The notes below the pieces were generated by a model. That model had not been told where the DNA came from, did no database searches, and was given only the letters and a program-made list of their open reading frames with translations. From positions 1 through 21,581 of the IMG/VR virus record IMGVR_UViG_3300020204_000441: 21,581 nt of DNA. The stretch is one strand, 5' to 3'. Positions 5,385-14,138 of the stretch are shown here, one piece after another. How positions within the stretch are numbered: position 1 is the first letter of the stretch; each line of letters starts with the position of its first letter. Made by a program: the position numbers and the translations under genes. This DNA comes from a virus.

Positions 5385-8300
5385 TTAAGTTTCTAATATT
5401 GGTTCAGTATTATCTCTGTTTGCTCTACCAACTTTTAATATATTTGGATTAGTTGCAAACGTTTCAACCGGTGCAGTACCATCTAATGTAGTTGCAGATG
5501 TATTTTTTGCACCTTTAAAGTATGAATTTTGTAATCCTGTAGGTAATCCTTTGTTTTTGTAATGATTTGGTAAATATCCTGTCAATGGTTTTGATGCTAC
5601 CACACTTCCTGTTCCTGGTCCAATAACTTTTGCAGTATCAAATGGTTGTATGTTTATTTCATTTTCTGTATATTCTTCTAAAACAATTTGCTGGCCGGAT
5701 CTCGGGTCTTCAACTCCATTAACAGTTTGAATAGGTCTCAAAACATACCTATATTTTTTATTTGTTAAAATATCAACTCTTACTCTTTCCTTTTTAAGAT
5801 TACCATCTTTATCTCTGTATAGTCTAATAGTATATCCTTCTTCTGCGTATAGTGAAGAACCCAATTCCGAAATACTATTTTGTCCGGCTATAACATTTAT
5901 ATCTGCTAATTTAAATTCAGAAAGTTGCGTTCCTTTATATAAATCAGTTGGTATTTTACTTTCATATTGAAAATTATTTCCTGCAATATCTTTTAATTCT
6001 GCGTTTATAGTTGATATTTGTTGATACGATTCTCCAATTAATTCATCTATTGGTTTATCAATTTTACTTTCATATTGATTATTTTCACCATTAAAAGTTT
6101 TATAAAGTTCGGTATCCAATACACTTTGATATTGATTATTTGTTGCAATAACATCAACAAAATCAGAATAAGTTATATTACTATCAAATTGATTATTTTC
6201 ACCTTTTGGTTTTGTGTATTGATATTTACTTCTTTCTAAAAAGTGTGGTTCAATTAACAAACCTGTAGTGGCTTTAACTCTGGCTGGTAGCATTTTTTTA
6301 ATATCCTCAAACATTGCTTTTTCGTAAAGTTTGATAATATTAATATATTCATAAATATCTCTATTGTTAATACGTTTAAAGTAATAATTTCTTAACTTAT
6401 CTAAAGATTTATATTTGTCAGAGTATCTATTCGATGGGTCTGCAATATAGTTATCTAAATTAATTCCACCCATTGATTTTGCTATATCAAAGTTTAGTTC
6501 TTTATTTGGTGAGAAAAATAATCCAACTCTGTTGGAATCCATTGGTGCGTTATCCAAAGATTTTATAGTAGCTCTACTTTTAACAGAAAGGTCTATACCA
6601 TTTACGGAATTTATTTGAGAACCATCTAAATCATATTGTGATTCAAAACGAACCTTATTTGTTATATATCTACTTGCACCCAAATCAGGAATTTCCAACA
6701 CAACTGTCCTATCAATTACTTCAAATTGATATGGATATGATGTAACAGATGTAAATCCACTACACGATGCTGTAAATGTTGCATTTGAATTTAATGAATA
6801 AAAAGTTAAAGTAGGGTCTATTTCATAATCATTTCTATTCAAACTTCCTGAAAAATATATATTAGGGTCTACACTTATTAAAGTTGTATTTGTATTTACA
6901 TTTTTAGGATATTCAAAATCCAAACGAAAATAAAGGTCTTGGGTAGAAGATGATATGTGATTACCATTTATCATTTCAGGATAAAATGTATGTTCAATAA
7001 ATCTTTCAGTATCTAAAACATCTGACCACATTCTAAATTCTTCAACGCTACCACTAAAATTCCCATCACCAATTTTTACACTTGTTCCTGTATTCCAGTT
7101 AGTTGCATTTGATGAAGTTATTGATTGAGAAAATATTAATCTTTCTCCTGTAGTTTGTGCTACATCTAATTTTAATCCGGTTGAACCACTACTAACTGAT
7201 ATTCCAAAAAATCTATCATTAAAAATGGGTATTAAAGATGATGTTATTTGATTTGAATTTGTATAATTAAAAATTACTTTACCATATTTACTATCCGTGG
7301 AACCACTTATACCTACATTCCAATTAGAACCGGATAATAAAGTCCAATCTCTAGCATATGAAGGTTTTACAAATAATTCTATTGTATTTGCTTTAGTTCC
7401 CTTATCAGTAGTATTCCAATTAACCGTTATAGCAGATCCTGTATTAAATTTAAGAACATTAGTTAAACTATCCATAACAAGTTTACCTTTTTGGTCTCCA
7501 GCTGGTTCAGGACCACCAAATTCTAATATTGAAAGATTTGATGATGGAATACCATAACAACTTAGTAATGCATAAATTCCTTTTCTTGTTCCTTTTTGTT
7601 TTAAAAGATATGGTAGATTATTTATAATTCTTCTCCACAATTCATATGTTCTTTTTTTAGCAGGATTTGTTTCTACTTGCGCACCATCGTTGTTTAATCC
7701 TAAAGCATACTCCCACAATTTATTATCATATGATAAACTCTTAGCATCCCATCCAAAGGATTTTAAAGTATCAAAAATTAATCTATCAGATATTGTATTT
7801 TTAGCTTTGTAACCAAGTCCTCTACTTTTTTCAATTGATTTTGTAGTAAAATACAAAGTATCAAAGTGCTGACCTAATAAAGATAGTAATAATAAAAAGT
7901 TTTGATTTTCAGTATTAATTAAAATATATTCAGGAATATTATTTTTTATAAAATTTTTATTTATAGAATCATAATCTTCAGCCAAATTTACTATATTGGT
8001 ATACCAATCATTAACTTCTAATGTATTACTTGCAAGTCTTATACTACCGCTATATGGCCAGGTTATAGAATTACTTCCTGAATTTGTATATAATGATTCG
8101 CTTTGATATGCTGGTGTATATAAAAATTTTTCAAATCCATCAAATCCTTGAATTATTTTTTCTTTTTTTATTTTTTGTCTTGATAATTCATTTTTTTCAT
8201 TTATAGAAACACTATAAATAGGAGAATTTATAGAACTACTTATTAATTCTTCGTATGCTTCAATTAACTGAACTTTATATACAAAATTATCAACTCTTTC

Positions 8301-10625
8301 TTTAGCTGAACTAAAATTCACAAAATTATTCCAAATTATTGAACCAGTTAGGTAAATAGTTCCATCGTAATACTTTATATTTAAATCATCGGTATTAAAT
8401 AAAGATGTAGTTACATATGTTTGCACTAAATTATCTAAAGATGTTGTCGTTGGTGCAGAAAATATTAAATTATCTAGTGATTCAAATCCAATTGAATTTC
8501 CAGCGATATAATCAAAATCAATACCAAAATTCGGGCCTTTTATTGGTGGACATTCTATATTATTCTGTTCACTTAATATAACCGTTTCAATCAATGGGTT
8601 TGTCATTAATTTTGTAATCCAAAAAGTTGAATTCACAACGATATCCGCCGGTAATGGTGAATATAATTTTAATATTATAGAATCAACCTGTTTTGATATT
8701 TTTTGATTACCGAGTTCATCTTCTATTTTTTCTGATAAAGTCCAATTATCTGTTTCCCATGATGAAATTAATATGTGTTCATCATTACTAAAATTAGCTA
8801 AATGTGTTAAAAATTTACTATCTGGTTCTGGTTCTACAAACCTCAAATGTTCTTTGAATGCATCAAATATTGCAGTTTTAATTATATCTTCATCTAACTT
8901 TATTGGTGAATAAGATATATTTGTAATTACTTCATATTCATTTCCAATTAATTTTTTTGAGCCTGCATTATTAATTGGTTTAAAAATAAGATTTAAAGTT
9001 TCACTACCATTCCACCCACTATAATTTTTTGAAATGGTTTTTAAATTTATTTTGAAAGTTCCATTATTTGGTAATGATGTAAATAATGGTGTTCTGGTTT
9101 TATCTTTTAGTAATATATCTACATCAACGCTTGTTACAGCAAATGATTCATAGGATACTTCAAATTCAATATTTAAATCGGAAAAACTTGGTATATCTAT
9201 TGTTTCAGGCGCCGTTATTTGTATGATTGATGGAAAATCATTTACAGCAATAAAGTTTATTAAACACTCCGTTCTTACACCCGTTCCATATTGATTACTA
9301 AATGGTAATATATAAATCTTTTTTCTACCAAATACCCCATTAAAATCTTTATTAAAAAATAATCTTATAAAACCATCTACTGCTGGTATTCTTAATTTTT
9401 TTTCTGGACTTATATAAACATCAACACCATCGGCATTTATTGGTGCAAATGGTATAACTATTTCTTTCTCACTTTCTGATTCTTTTATTTCAAATTCAGA
9501 ATTAAATTTACCTAATATTATTTCAGGTACATTTACTTTTACATTTTTCTCAAATATTACAGCAACAACTATTCCATCACTAGCTTCATTACCATTTACT
9601 CTAAATACATTTAATACTTTATTCCAAACTGAAAAATTATTAGAATTTTTTTCTGCTATACTTTTTGGGGCCCAATAAAATTCTCTATACTCATATCCGA
9701 TTGGTAATCCATTTGCTCCTAAAGATATTTTTGCTGTCGGGTTTGGAAATGACTGTATTTCAAAATTTAAATAACCATTTCTTAGTTTATTTGATTCAAT
9801 TGTATTTGTATCCGTATTTCCATCCGATAACATTATACTATCGGATATTAAAAGGTCGTTTTCAACACTTGCTAATTGATAGTTTAATTTTACAAAATCA
9901 CCAAGTTCGTTTGGAAGATTTGAAACAAAATCTACACTTAAATCAGTAACCATAGGTGCTGGTGGTAATTCTGCTACATCTGATGATAATCTAAATTCTA
10001 AATTAATACTTCCATTTGTAGAATTTAAATTCCTTTCATTAGTAATAATGTAAGTATTATTCGGTTGTAAAGTGTATTCTTTTATCTTAATAATTTCATC
10101 ATATAATCTACTTAAAGCAGTTGGCGTTTGGTTTCCTACTATATTTGTTGGTTTATTTCTAAATCTTAAAAAATTAGGTACAACATCGCCACCATCTTCT
10201 TCTGATGGAGTAATTTGTGTGTATTTTTTTTCAATACTTACTTCATAATAATTAAGTGATGTTCTTCCGTTTGAAAGTGTTTTATAAGTTCTTAAATTAC
10301 CAAATGTAAGTGATGGTGAAAATGAAATTACCTGTGATTCTCCTGTTCCTATATTTACATCATTTTCTAAAAATTGAACAATTTCATTTGCTAATAAACT
10401 AATATTAAATGTTCCTAAATTTTGTTGTACTACACTTGGTGGTACAAATATAGGATTTGGTTGCACAGGTGGTATATATTGACCACCTCCACCGCCACCA
10501 TTTCCAGTAGTTAAATTTCTTGGCAATCCAGAATTGCCGACAAATGGCGTATAATCACCTAAACCATTAAAAGGTTCGTTGATTTGGTTTCCACCTAATT
10601 CATTTGGGTCAAAAAATGCAGCCAT
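5385..10625 (-). CDS. Giant modular baseplate/tail protein (1746 aa) with LamG-like domain and C-terminal repeats
   Basis: This very long protein begins with a short Gly/Pro-rich stretch (residues 39-60, six Gly in a row) and a beta-rich region to about residue 580. Around residues 880-1035 it becomes helical and resembles tail protein I/baseplate wedge proteins: ELWRRIINNLPYLLKQKGTR followed by KGIYALLSCYGIPSSNL, where KGT and the downstream L-x3-G are typical of the P2 gpI group. Residues 1045-1235 look like a LamG/concanavalin-type beta-sandwich (IELFVKP, WTLLSGSNW, GSVEEFRMWSDVLD, LYFRLDF). Residues 1407-1467 form a helical block ending LPARVKATTGLLIEP and HFLERSKY. Residues 1479-1572 hold five copies of an 18-19 residue repeat. 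The gene lies after gp6 and three structural genes, so it may replace T4 gp7 and its partners in the outer wedge, with the LamG part possibly binding sugar. Structural role is firm; domain assignments are by eye. Confidence 0.88.
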   Translation of the reverse strand: MAAFFDPNELGGNQINEPFNGLGDYTPFVGNSGLPRNLTTGNGGGGGGQYIPPVQPNPIFVPPSVVQQNLGTFNISLLANEIVQFLENDVNIGTGESQVISFSPSLTFGNLRTYKTLSNGRTSLNYYEVSIEKKYTQITPSEEDGGDVVPNFLRFRNKPTNIVGNQTPTALSRLYDEIIKIKEYTLQPNNTYIITNERNLNSTNGSINLEFRLSSDVAELPPAPMVTDLSVDFVSNLPNELGDFVKLNYQLASVENDLLISDSIMLSDGNTDTNTIESNKLRNGYLNFEIQSFPNPTAKISLGANGLPIGYEYREFYWAPKSIAEKNSNNFSVWNKVLNVFRVNGNEASDGIVVAVIFEKNVKVNVPEIILGKFNSEFEIKESESEKEIVIPFAPINADGVDVYISPEKKLRIPAVDGFIRLFFNKDFNGVFGRKKIYILPFSNQYGTGVRTECLINFIAVNDFPSIIQITAPETIDIPSFSDLNIEFEVSYESFAVTSVDVDILLKDKTRTPLFTSLPNNGTFKINLKTISKNYSGWNGSETLNLIFKPINNAGSKKLIGNEYEVITNISYSPIKLDEDIIKTAIFDAFKEHLRFVEPEPDSKFLTHLANFSNDEHILISSWETDNWTLSEKIEDELGNQKISKQVDSIILKLYSPLPADIVVNSTFWITKLMTNPLIETVILSEQNNIECPPIKGPNFGIDFDYIAGNSIGFESLDNLIFSAPTTTSLDNLVQTYVTTSLFNTDDLNIKYYDGTIYLTGSIIWNNFVNFSSAKERVDNFVYKVQLIEAYEELISSSINSPIYSVSINEKNELSRQKIKKEKIIQGFDGFEKFLYTPAYQSESLYTNSGSNSITWPYSGSIRLASNTLEVNDWYTNIVNLAEDYDSINKNFIKNNIPEYILINTENQNFLLLLSLLGQHFDTLYFTTKSIEKSRGLGYKAKNTISDRLIFDTLKSFGWDAKSLSYDNKLWEYALGLNNDGAQVETNPAKKRTYELWRRIINNLPYLLKQKGTRKGIYALLSCYGIPSSNLSILEFGGPEPAGDQKGKLVMDSLTNVLKFNTGSAITVNWNTTDKGTKANTIELFVKPSYARDWTLLSGSNWNVGISGSTDSKYGKVIFNYTNSNQITSSLIPIFNDRFFGISVSSGSTGLKLDVAQTTGERLIFSQSITSSNATNWNTGTSVKIGDGNFSGSVEEFRMWSDVLDTERFIEHTFYPEMINGNHISSSTQDLYFRLDFEYPKNVNTNTTLISVDPNIYFSGSLNRNDYEIDPTLTFYSLNSNATFTASCSGFTSVTSYPYQFEVIDRTVVLEIPDLGASRYITNKVRFESQYDLDGSQINSVNGIDLSVKSRATIKSLDNAPMDSNRVGLFFSPNKELNFDIAKSMGGINLDNYIADPSNRYSDKYKSLDKLRNYYFKRINNRDIYEYINIIKLYEKAMFEDIKKMLPARVKATTGLLIEPHFLERSKYQYTKPKGENNQFDSNITYSDFVDVIATNNQYQSVLDTELYKTFNGENNQYESKIDKPIDELIGESYQQISTINAELKDIAGNNFQYESKIPTDLYKGTQLSEFKLADINVIAGQNSISELGSSLYAEEGYTIRLYRDKDGNLKKERVRVDILTNKKYRYVLRPIQTVNGVEDPRSGQQIVLEEYTENEINIQPFDTAKVIGPGTGSVVASKPLTGYLPNHYKNKGLPTGLQNSYFKGAKNTSATTLDGTAPVETFATNPNILKVGRANRDNTEPILET
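5913..6193 (-). repeat. Five tandem 18-19 residue repeats within the giant structural protein
   Basis: Within residues 1479-1572 of the giant protein the pattern Q-[YFQ]-x-S-x-[IL] recurs with starts at residues 1479, 1498, 1517, 1535 and 1553: QFDSNI, QYQSVL, QYESKI, QQISTI, QYESKI. Most are preceded by Asn-Asn or a similar polar pair. At DNA level the copies share TTTCATATTGATTATTTTC-like segments (plus strand) but have diverged, which argues for an old protein repeat and not a recent DNA duplication. It may form a fibrous or self-stacking element near the C-terminus. Confidence 0.75.
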
Positions 10626-10637
10626 TTACTTTTTGTT

Positions 10638-10646
10638 TATAAATAT
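10638..10646 (-). promoter_or_regulatory. Candidate phage promoter motif (ATATTTATA)
   Basis: The gene strand reads ATATTTATAAACAAAAAG, 12 bases upstream of the ATG of the giant gene. This exact copy fits the full extended consensus ATATTTATAA-ACAAAA. It fills most of the 23-base gap, so it may allow separate expression of the largest gene in the window. Confidence 0.42.
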
Positions 10647-10648
10647 TT

Positions 10649-11926
10649 TTATTCCATATTTTGAGATTCTCTAGGGTCTACAACATTTGTGCCATCTCCG
10701 AGATTATCAATTGGATTGGTAATACCATTACCTCCACCACCTCTAGGGTTACTTCCTCCACCACCACCACCACTAAATCCACCGTTTAATATACGTGGGG
10801 GTTCGATTATTTTAATTGGTTCTGGTTCTTTTATTTGAACAGGAATTGGTTCTGGTTTTGGTTTTGGAACTATATCTAATGAAATTTCTTTTTTCGGTAT
10901 ATCTTGCGTTTCTTTAATAACCACTTTATTAGGTATAAAAACATTTTTTACTAATACTTCCGGTGTTTCAAACGCTGCCAATGAATCTTCAACTAATTTT
11001 TTTGTTTCAATTTTTAAAAATTCTTTAGGTGATGATTTTACAGATACATCTCTTCTTTTTAAATTTTTTGTATTCGTTTCGATACATAAAAATAAAATAC
11101 TGGCCATATCGTTTGATATATTTGTAAAATCATAAACTTCACAATCTTCAAATCTTACTTCAGATGGTTTTCCAAAATTAGATTCAGTTATATCATAGTA
11201 TTTATTGGTAAGATAGTATTGAACAGCTATTTTAAAATCTTCAAATATTTTTTTTCTATAAATTGAAAATTTACTCAATCCAAAATCTTTTTTTAAAATA
11301 TTAAAAAAATCTTTACCGAATTTTGTTTCTAAAACTGAATCAATTTTTTCTAAAAAATTATTTTCAAATGATGTTAAAGAATTAAATATTTCTTTTTTAT
11401 AATATTTAAAATCTTTATTTAAATTATTAATATTATCAAATTCTTTTTTATTTTTTTCGGTTGTGCTTTCAAATTTTGTTTTAAGAGGTAATATTCTAAT
11501 TTCTTCTCTTGATGGGGATATTTCTTGAATCCATACTCTTTCTAATTCATTTTCACTACCAATTTTATATCTTACAAAATTTAAATTTATTTTTAATATT
11601 CCATTTCTAAAACCCAATGTATTTAATAATTTTTCGTAATTAATTACCAATTCTTTTTTACCACTTCTATTAGTTACAGAATACATATAGTTAGCTATAT
11701 CATTCGATTTTATATATGCTACATTATTTCCTGATTTTTGGGGTAATAAATTATTATTTATATCATACACAGAAACTTCCATTACATCATACTTACATTC
11801 ACCAAAATCAGTTTCTTCTATTTCATTTTTAGAAACAATAAATAGGTCTTCCGCTTGAAGATATTTACCTTCATTTTCAGTTTTACTATTTACTGCATCA
11901 AAATTTGTATATTTTTGAATACCCAT
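10649..11926 (-). CDS. Structural protein (425 aa) with Pro-rich and Gly-rich C-terminus
   Basis: The N-terminal 150 residues look beta-rich and end in a segment WIQEISPSREEIRILPLKT of a kind I associate with phage tail and baseplate proteins. Residues 155-245 are strongly helical and Lys/Phe-rich (KKEFDNINNLNKDFKYYKKE). A Pro/Glu/Lys-rich hinge at about 350-377 (KPKPEPIPVQIKEPEPIK) leads to a Gly-rich tail at about 379-402 with runs of six and four glycines. No signal peptide or membrane segment is visible. It starts five bases after the coiled-coil gene ends and the giant gene starts 23 bases after it. The Gly-rich end next to the Gly-rich start of the giant protein suggests flexible linkers in two interacting wedge components. 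I assign it as a peripheral baseplate protein with no named homologue. Confidence 0.8.
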   Translation of the reverse strand: MGIQKYTNFDAVNSKTENEGKYLQAEDLFIVSKNEIEETDFGECKYDVMEVSVYDINNNLLPQKSGNNVAYIKSNDIANYMYSVTNRSGKKELVINYEKLLNTLGFRNGILKINLNFVRYKIGSENELERVWIQEISPSREEIRILPLKTKFESTTEKNKKEFDNINNLNKDFKYYKKEIFNSLTSFENNFLEKIDSVLETKFGKDFFNILKKDFGLSKFSIYRKKIFEDFKIAVQYYLTNKYYDITESNFGKPSEVRFEDCEVYDFTNISNDMASILFLCIETNTKNLKRRDVSVKSSPKEFLKIETKKLVEDSLAAFETPEVLVKNVFIPNKVVIKETQDIPKKEISLDIVPKPKPEPIPVQIKEPEPIKIIEPPRILNGGFSGGGGGGSNPRGGGGNGITNPIDNLGDGTNVVDPRESQNME

Positions 11927-11931
11927 AATTT

Positions 11932-13050
11932 TTAATCATATGATTTTGGATGCATTATACCAATTCTAGTTTTATATTCTTTAGTTTCTTCGGTATTATC
12001 TGCTAATCTTTTTACTTTAATTTTTAATGTTCCCATATGTTCTACACTTTTATCTCTTTTATCAAAACTACATCCACCAGGAGTAATAGTTAAACCAACT
12101 TTATCATTCTGACCAGCTGCTATTGTAAATGATGATTTTGGAATACTAAACCATCTTTGATTTGGAGCAAAAGTAGCTCTGATTTCTATTTGTACATCTT
12201 TAGTATCATTGTTTGTTATATCGAGCGTACTACCCGCTATCCAAGCAGAATCCTCTGTTTTATTATTGATTTTACCATTAATATCAGGATAATTTGGATT
12301 TTCTTTTGCTGGATTTATCTTAACTGCAACAACTTTATTTACAACTTCTGCACCACTTGCTAATGCTACGTTTGCTGTTGATTGTTGAATTGCTTGCTGT
12401 TGTTGTACCGCACCCAGCTGTGCCTGCAATCCTTCAATAATAGAATTAAGCGAATCAATTTGTTTAATTAATGCTTTAATCTGTGCTTTAAAACCTGTAT
12501 TTTGTGATTGAAGTGATGCTCTTAAAATACTTTCATCAACTGATTTTTGTAATGATGTTGCTATTTGTTTTGAAAAATCTTCAATAGTACCTATTAATGT
12601 ATTCAATTGATTGACCAAAACATCATTCGTTTGCTCAATTGTTAATCTATTATTTATTTCATTTTCTATTTGTATATTTAAATCAGATATAGTTGCATTT
12701 AAATCACTAACTGTATTATTAAGTTCTAATACCTGGACTCTTAATTGTGCCGATGCAGTAGCTTCGGCATCATATAATGGTTTTGGAACTAAATTTTTTA
12801 TTTCTTTTGGAAGGTTTGGTTTTAATTCTTTTACCTCAACATTGATTGCCTTTTGCAATTCTTCAGTATCTATTTTACTTTTAAAAAGTGGTTTAAAAAT
12901 AAAAGATGATGCAGATGTTTTATCATTAGCAATAGTTACATTATATTCATTTTTTTCAATAGCTTCTGAGCCGGATATTTTAAGTATAGCTTCTAATTCC
13001 AGTTCTTTTCTGTTTTTTAACTTTTCTGCTATTGATTCTAAATTATTCAT
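11932..13050 (-). CDS. Coiled-coil plus C-terminal beta-sandwich structural protein (372 aa)
   Basis: Residues about 93-225 form a long heptad-type coiled coil with few breaks (VQVLELNNTVSDLNATISDL and later IKALIKQIDSLNSIIEGLQA), ending in a Gln-rich stretch (QQQQAIQQ). The last 115 residues, from SAWIAGSTLDITNNDTKDVQ onward, look like an Ig-like or similar beta-sandwich (FAPNQRWFSIPKSSFTIAAG, then a conserved-looking GTLKIKVKRL strand). The layout suggests a trimeric or dimeric shaft carrying a globular tip, such as a short fibre or wedge pin. It starts two bases after the DNRLRE-like gene ends and precedes the 425-residue gene by five bases, so all are probably in one transcript. There is no signal peptide. 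The coiled coil is evident; oligomer state and role are inferred. Confidence 0.82.
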   Translation of the reverse strand: MNNLESIAEKLKNRKELELEAILKISGSEAIEKNEYNVTIANDKTSASSFIFKPLFKSKIDTEELQKAINVEVKELKPNLPKEIKNLVPKPLYDAEATASAQLRVQVLELNNTVSDLNATISDLNIQIENEINNRLTIEQTNDVLVNQLNTLIGTIEDFSKQIATSLQKSVDESILRASLQSQNTGFKAQIKALIKQIDSLNSIIEGLQAQLGAVQQQQAIQQSTANVALASGAEVVNKVVAVKINPAKENPNYPDINGKINNKTEDSAWIAGSTLDITNNDTKDVQIEIRATFAPNQRWFSIPKSSFTIAAGQNDKVGLTITPGGCSFDKRDKSVEHMGTLKIKVKRLADNTEETKEYKTRIGIMHPKSYD

Positions 13051-13052
13051 AC

Positions 13053-14138
13053 TTATACAACTTCAAATAAAAGTCTTTCATCTATAATTGTTGATGTTTC
13101 ATTTTCAACTATTTTCAATTTGATTCTATATGTTCTATCAATTGCAAACGTATTCAAATCTAAATTAAAATAATTTGATGTAGTATCACAACTTACTTTT
13201 GTATAATCACTAAATGGAATTAAAACTTCGTTTGTTCTATAATCTTCTAACTGATAATATGTAGTAGCTGGTAGATATTTTGATTGGTCATATTCAAAAA
13301 TTGTTCCAAAAGATTTATTTGGATATAAATCTCTACCTTTAACTCTTATTTTAATTTTTGTATTTTCTAAATATTCTTTTTTAAGAGTTGTTAAAACTAT
13401 TTTATAATCCCCATCTGAAGCTGAACCTGTTACTGGTAATAAACTTCCTGTATTGAAAATAAAATCTTTCCAAAGCAATTCTAATGTTGGTTCATATATT
13501 GTATTTGTTTCTTTTGAAAAAAACTTTAACATTCCATAATCTGTATCGTTTTCTTCATTTGTTAAGCTGTGTCTAACAATAAATCCATTATTTTCTATTG
13601 ACCCACTTAACCACAATTTAACAATGTTCGTAACATCCATTCTAATATCATCGGGTTCATATGAAAATGATTGTGAAGCCTGTGATGCTGTATACCAAGT
13701 TCCCCCTTCAGCATTTGCTGATCCTGTTGTACCTAATGTAAATACTGCAGTTCCTGCAATTGTATTTTTTTGCCAACTATTTATTCCATCTCTATATTTC
13801 CAACTAACTCCATCCGATGATATATTATCAAATTTTGTACCAGTTCCCATAGACCAACTTTGAGAAACTGCGTTTGCATAGATTGTATATTCTAGTGGGA
13901 TTTCTTCGGCATTTGCTGATTTAAAGTTTAAATAAGCAATAAAACTACTAGATATTGAACCATTTGCTATAGACTCTGATATTGTATTAATATCAAATTT
14001 TATAAAAGTCCTATGAATATCTTTGATATTATCATAGTAAGTTTTTCCTACTTCCAATATCTCATCACGGCCTGAATTTTGTTCAGGTTGTTGAAGATAT
14101 ACACTTGCGTCATATATTGAATTGTAAAATTTATGCAT
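13053..14138 (-). CDS. Structural protein with DNRLRE/CBM96-like beta-sandwich (361 aa)
   Basis: The first 230 residues resemble the DNRLRE (carbohydrate-binding, TGF-propeptide-like) domain seen in bacterial surface proteins. Visible marks are DASVY near the start, FIKFDINTISESI around residue 44 (compare the family's LLRFDLSSIP), a strand run ISSSFIAYLNFKSA, the SQSWS motif near 95, a later DIRMDVTNIVKLWLSGSI followed by NNGFIVR around 163-190, and FFSKETNTIYEPTLELLW at the domain end. The remaining 130 residues look like a second beta domain. The ATG overlaps the gp6 stop codon as TAATG, which suggests translational coupling to gp6. In a baseplate this domain could bind a cell-surface glycan or simply serve as a rigid structural module. 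The domain call is by pattern and moderate in confidence. Confidence 0.78.
   Translation of the reverse strand: MHKFYNSIYDASVYLQQPEQNSGRDEILEVGKTYYDNIKDIHRTFIKFDINTISESIANGSISSSFIAYLNFKSANAEEIPLEYTIYANAVSQSWSMGTGTKFDNISSDGVSWKYRDGINSWQKNTIAGTAVFTLGTTGSANAEGGTWYTASQASQSFSYEPDDIRMDVTNIVKLWLSGSIENNGFIVRHSLTNEENDTDYGMLKFFSKETNTIYEPTLELLWKDFIFNTGSLLPVTGSASDGDYKIVLTTLKKEYLENTKIKIRVKGRDLYPNKSFGTIFEYDQSKYLPATTYYQLEDYRTNEVLIPFSDYTKVSCDTTSNYFNLDLNTFAIDRTYRIKLKIVENETSTIIDERLLFEVV

Noticed and set aside
5913-6193. Direct repeats read as a CRISPR-like array
   Set aside because: Copies are imperfect, lie in frame inside one long gene and follow an amino acid period of 18-19 residues; there are no conserved DNA repeats with unique spacers.
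12611-13087. Plus-strand open frames, the longest at 12611-13087, as genes
   Set aside because: They lie opposite well-supported minus-strand genes, are rich in Phe, Ser and Ile as expected of antisense frames, and have no recognisable motif.
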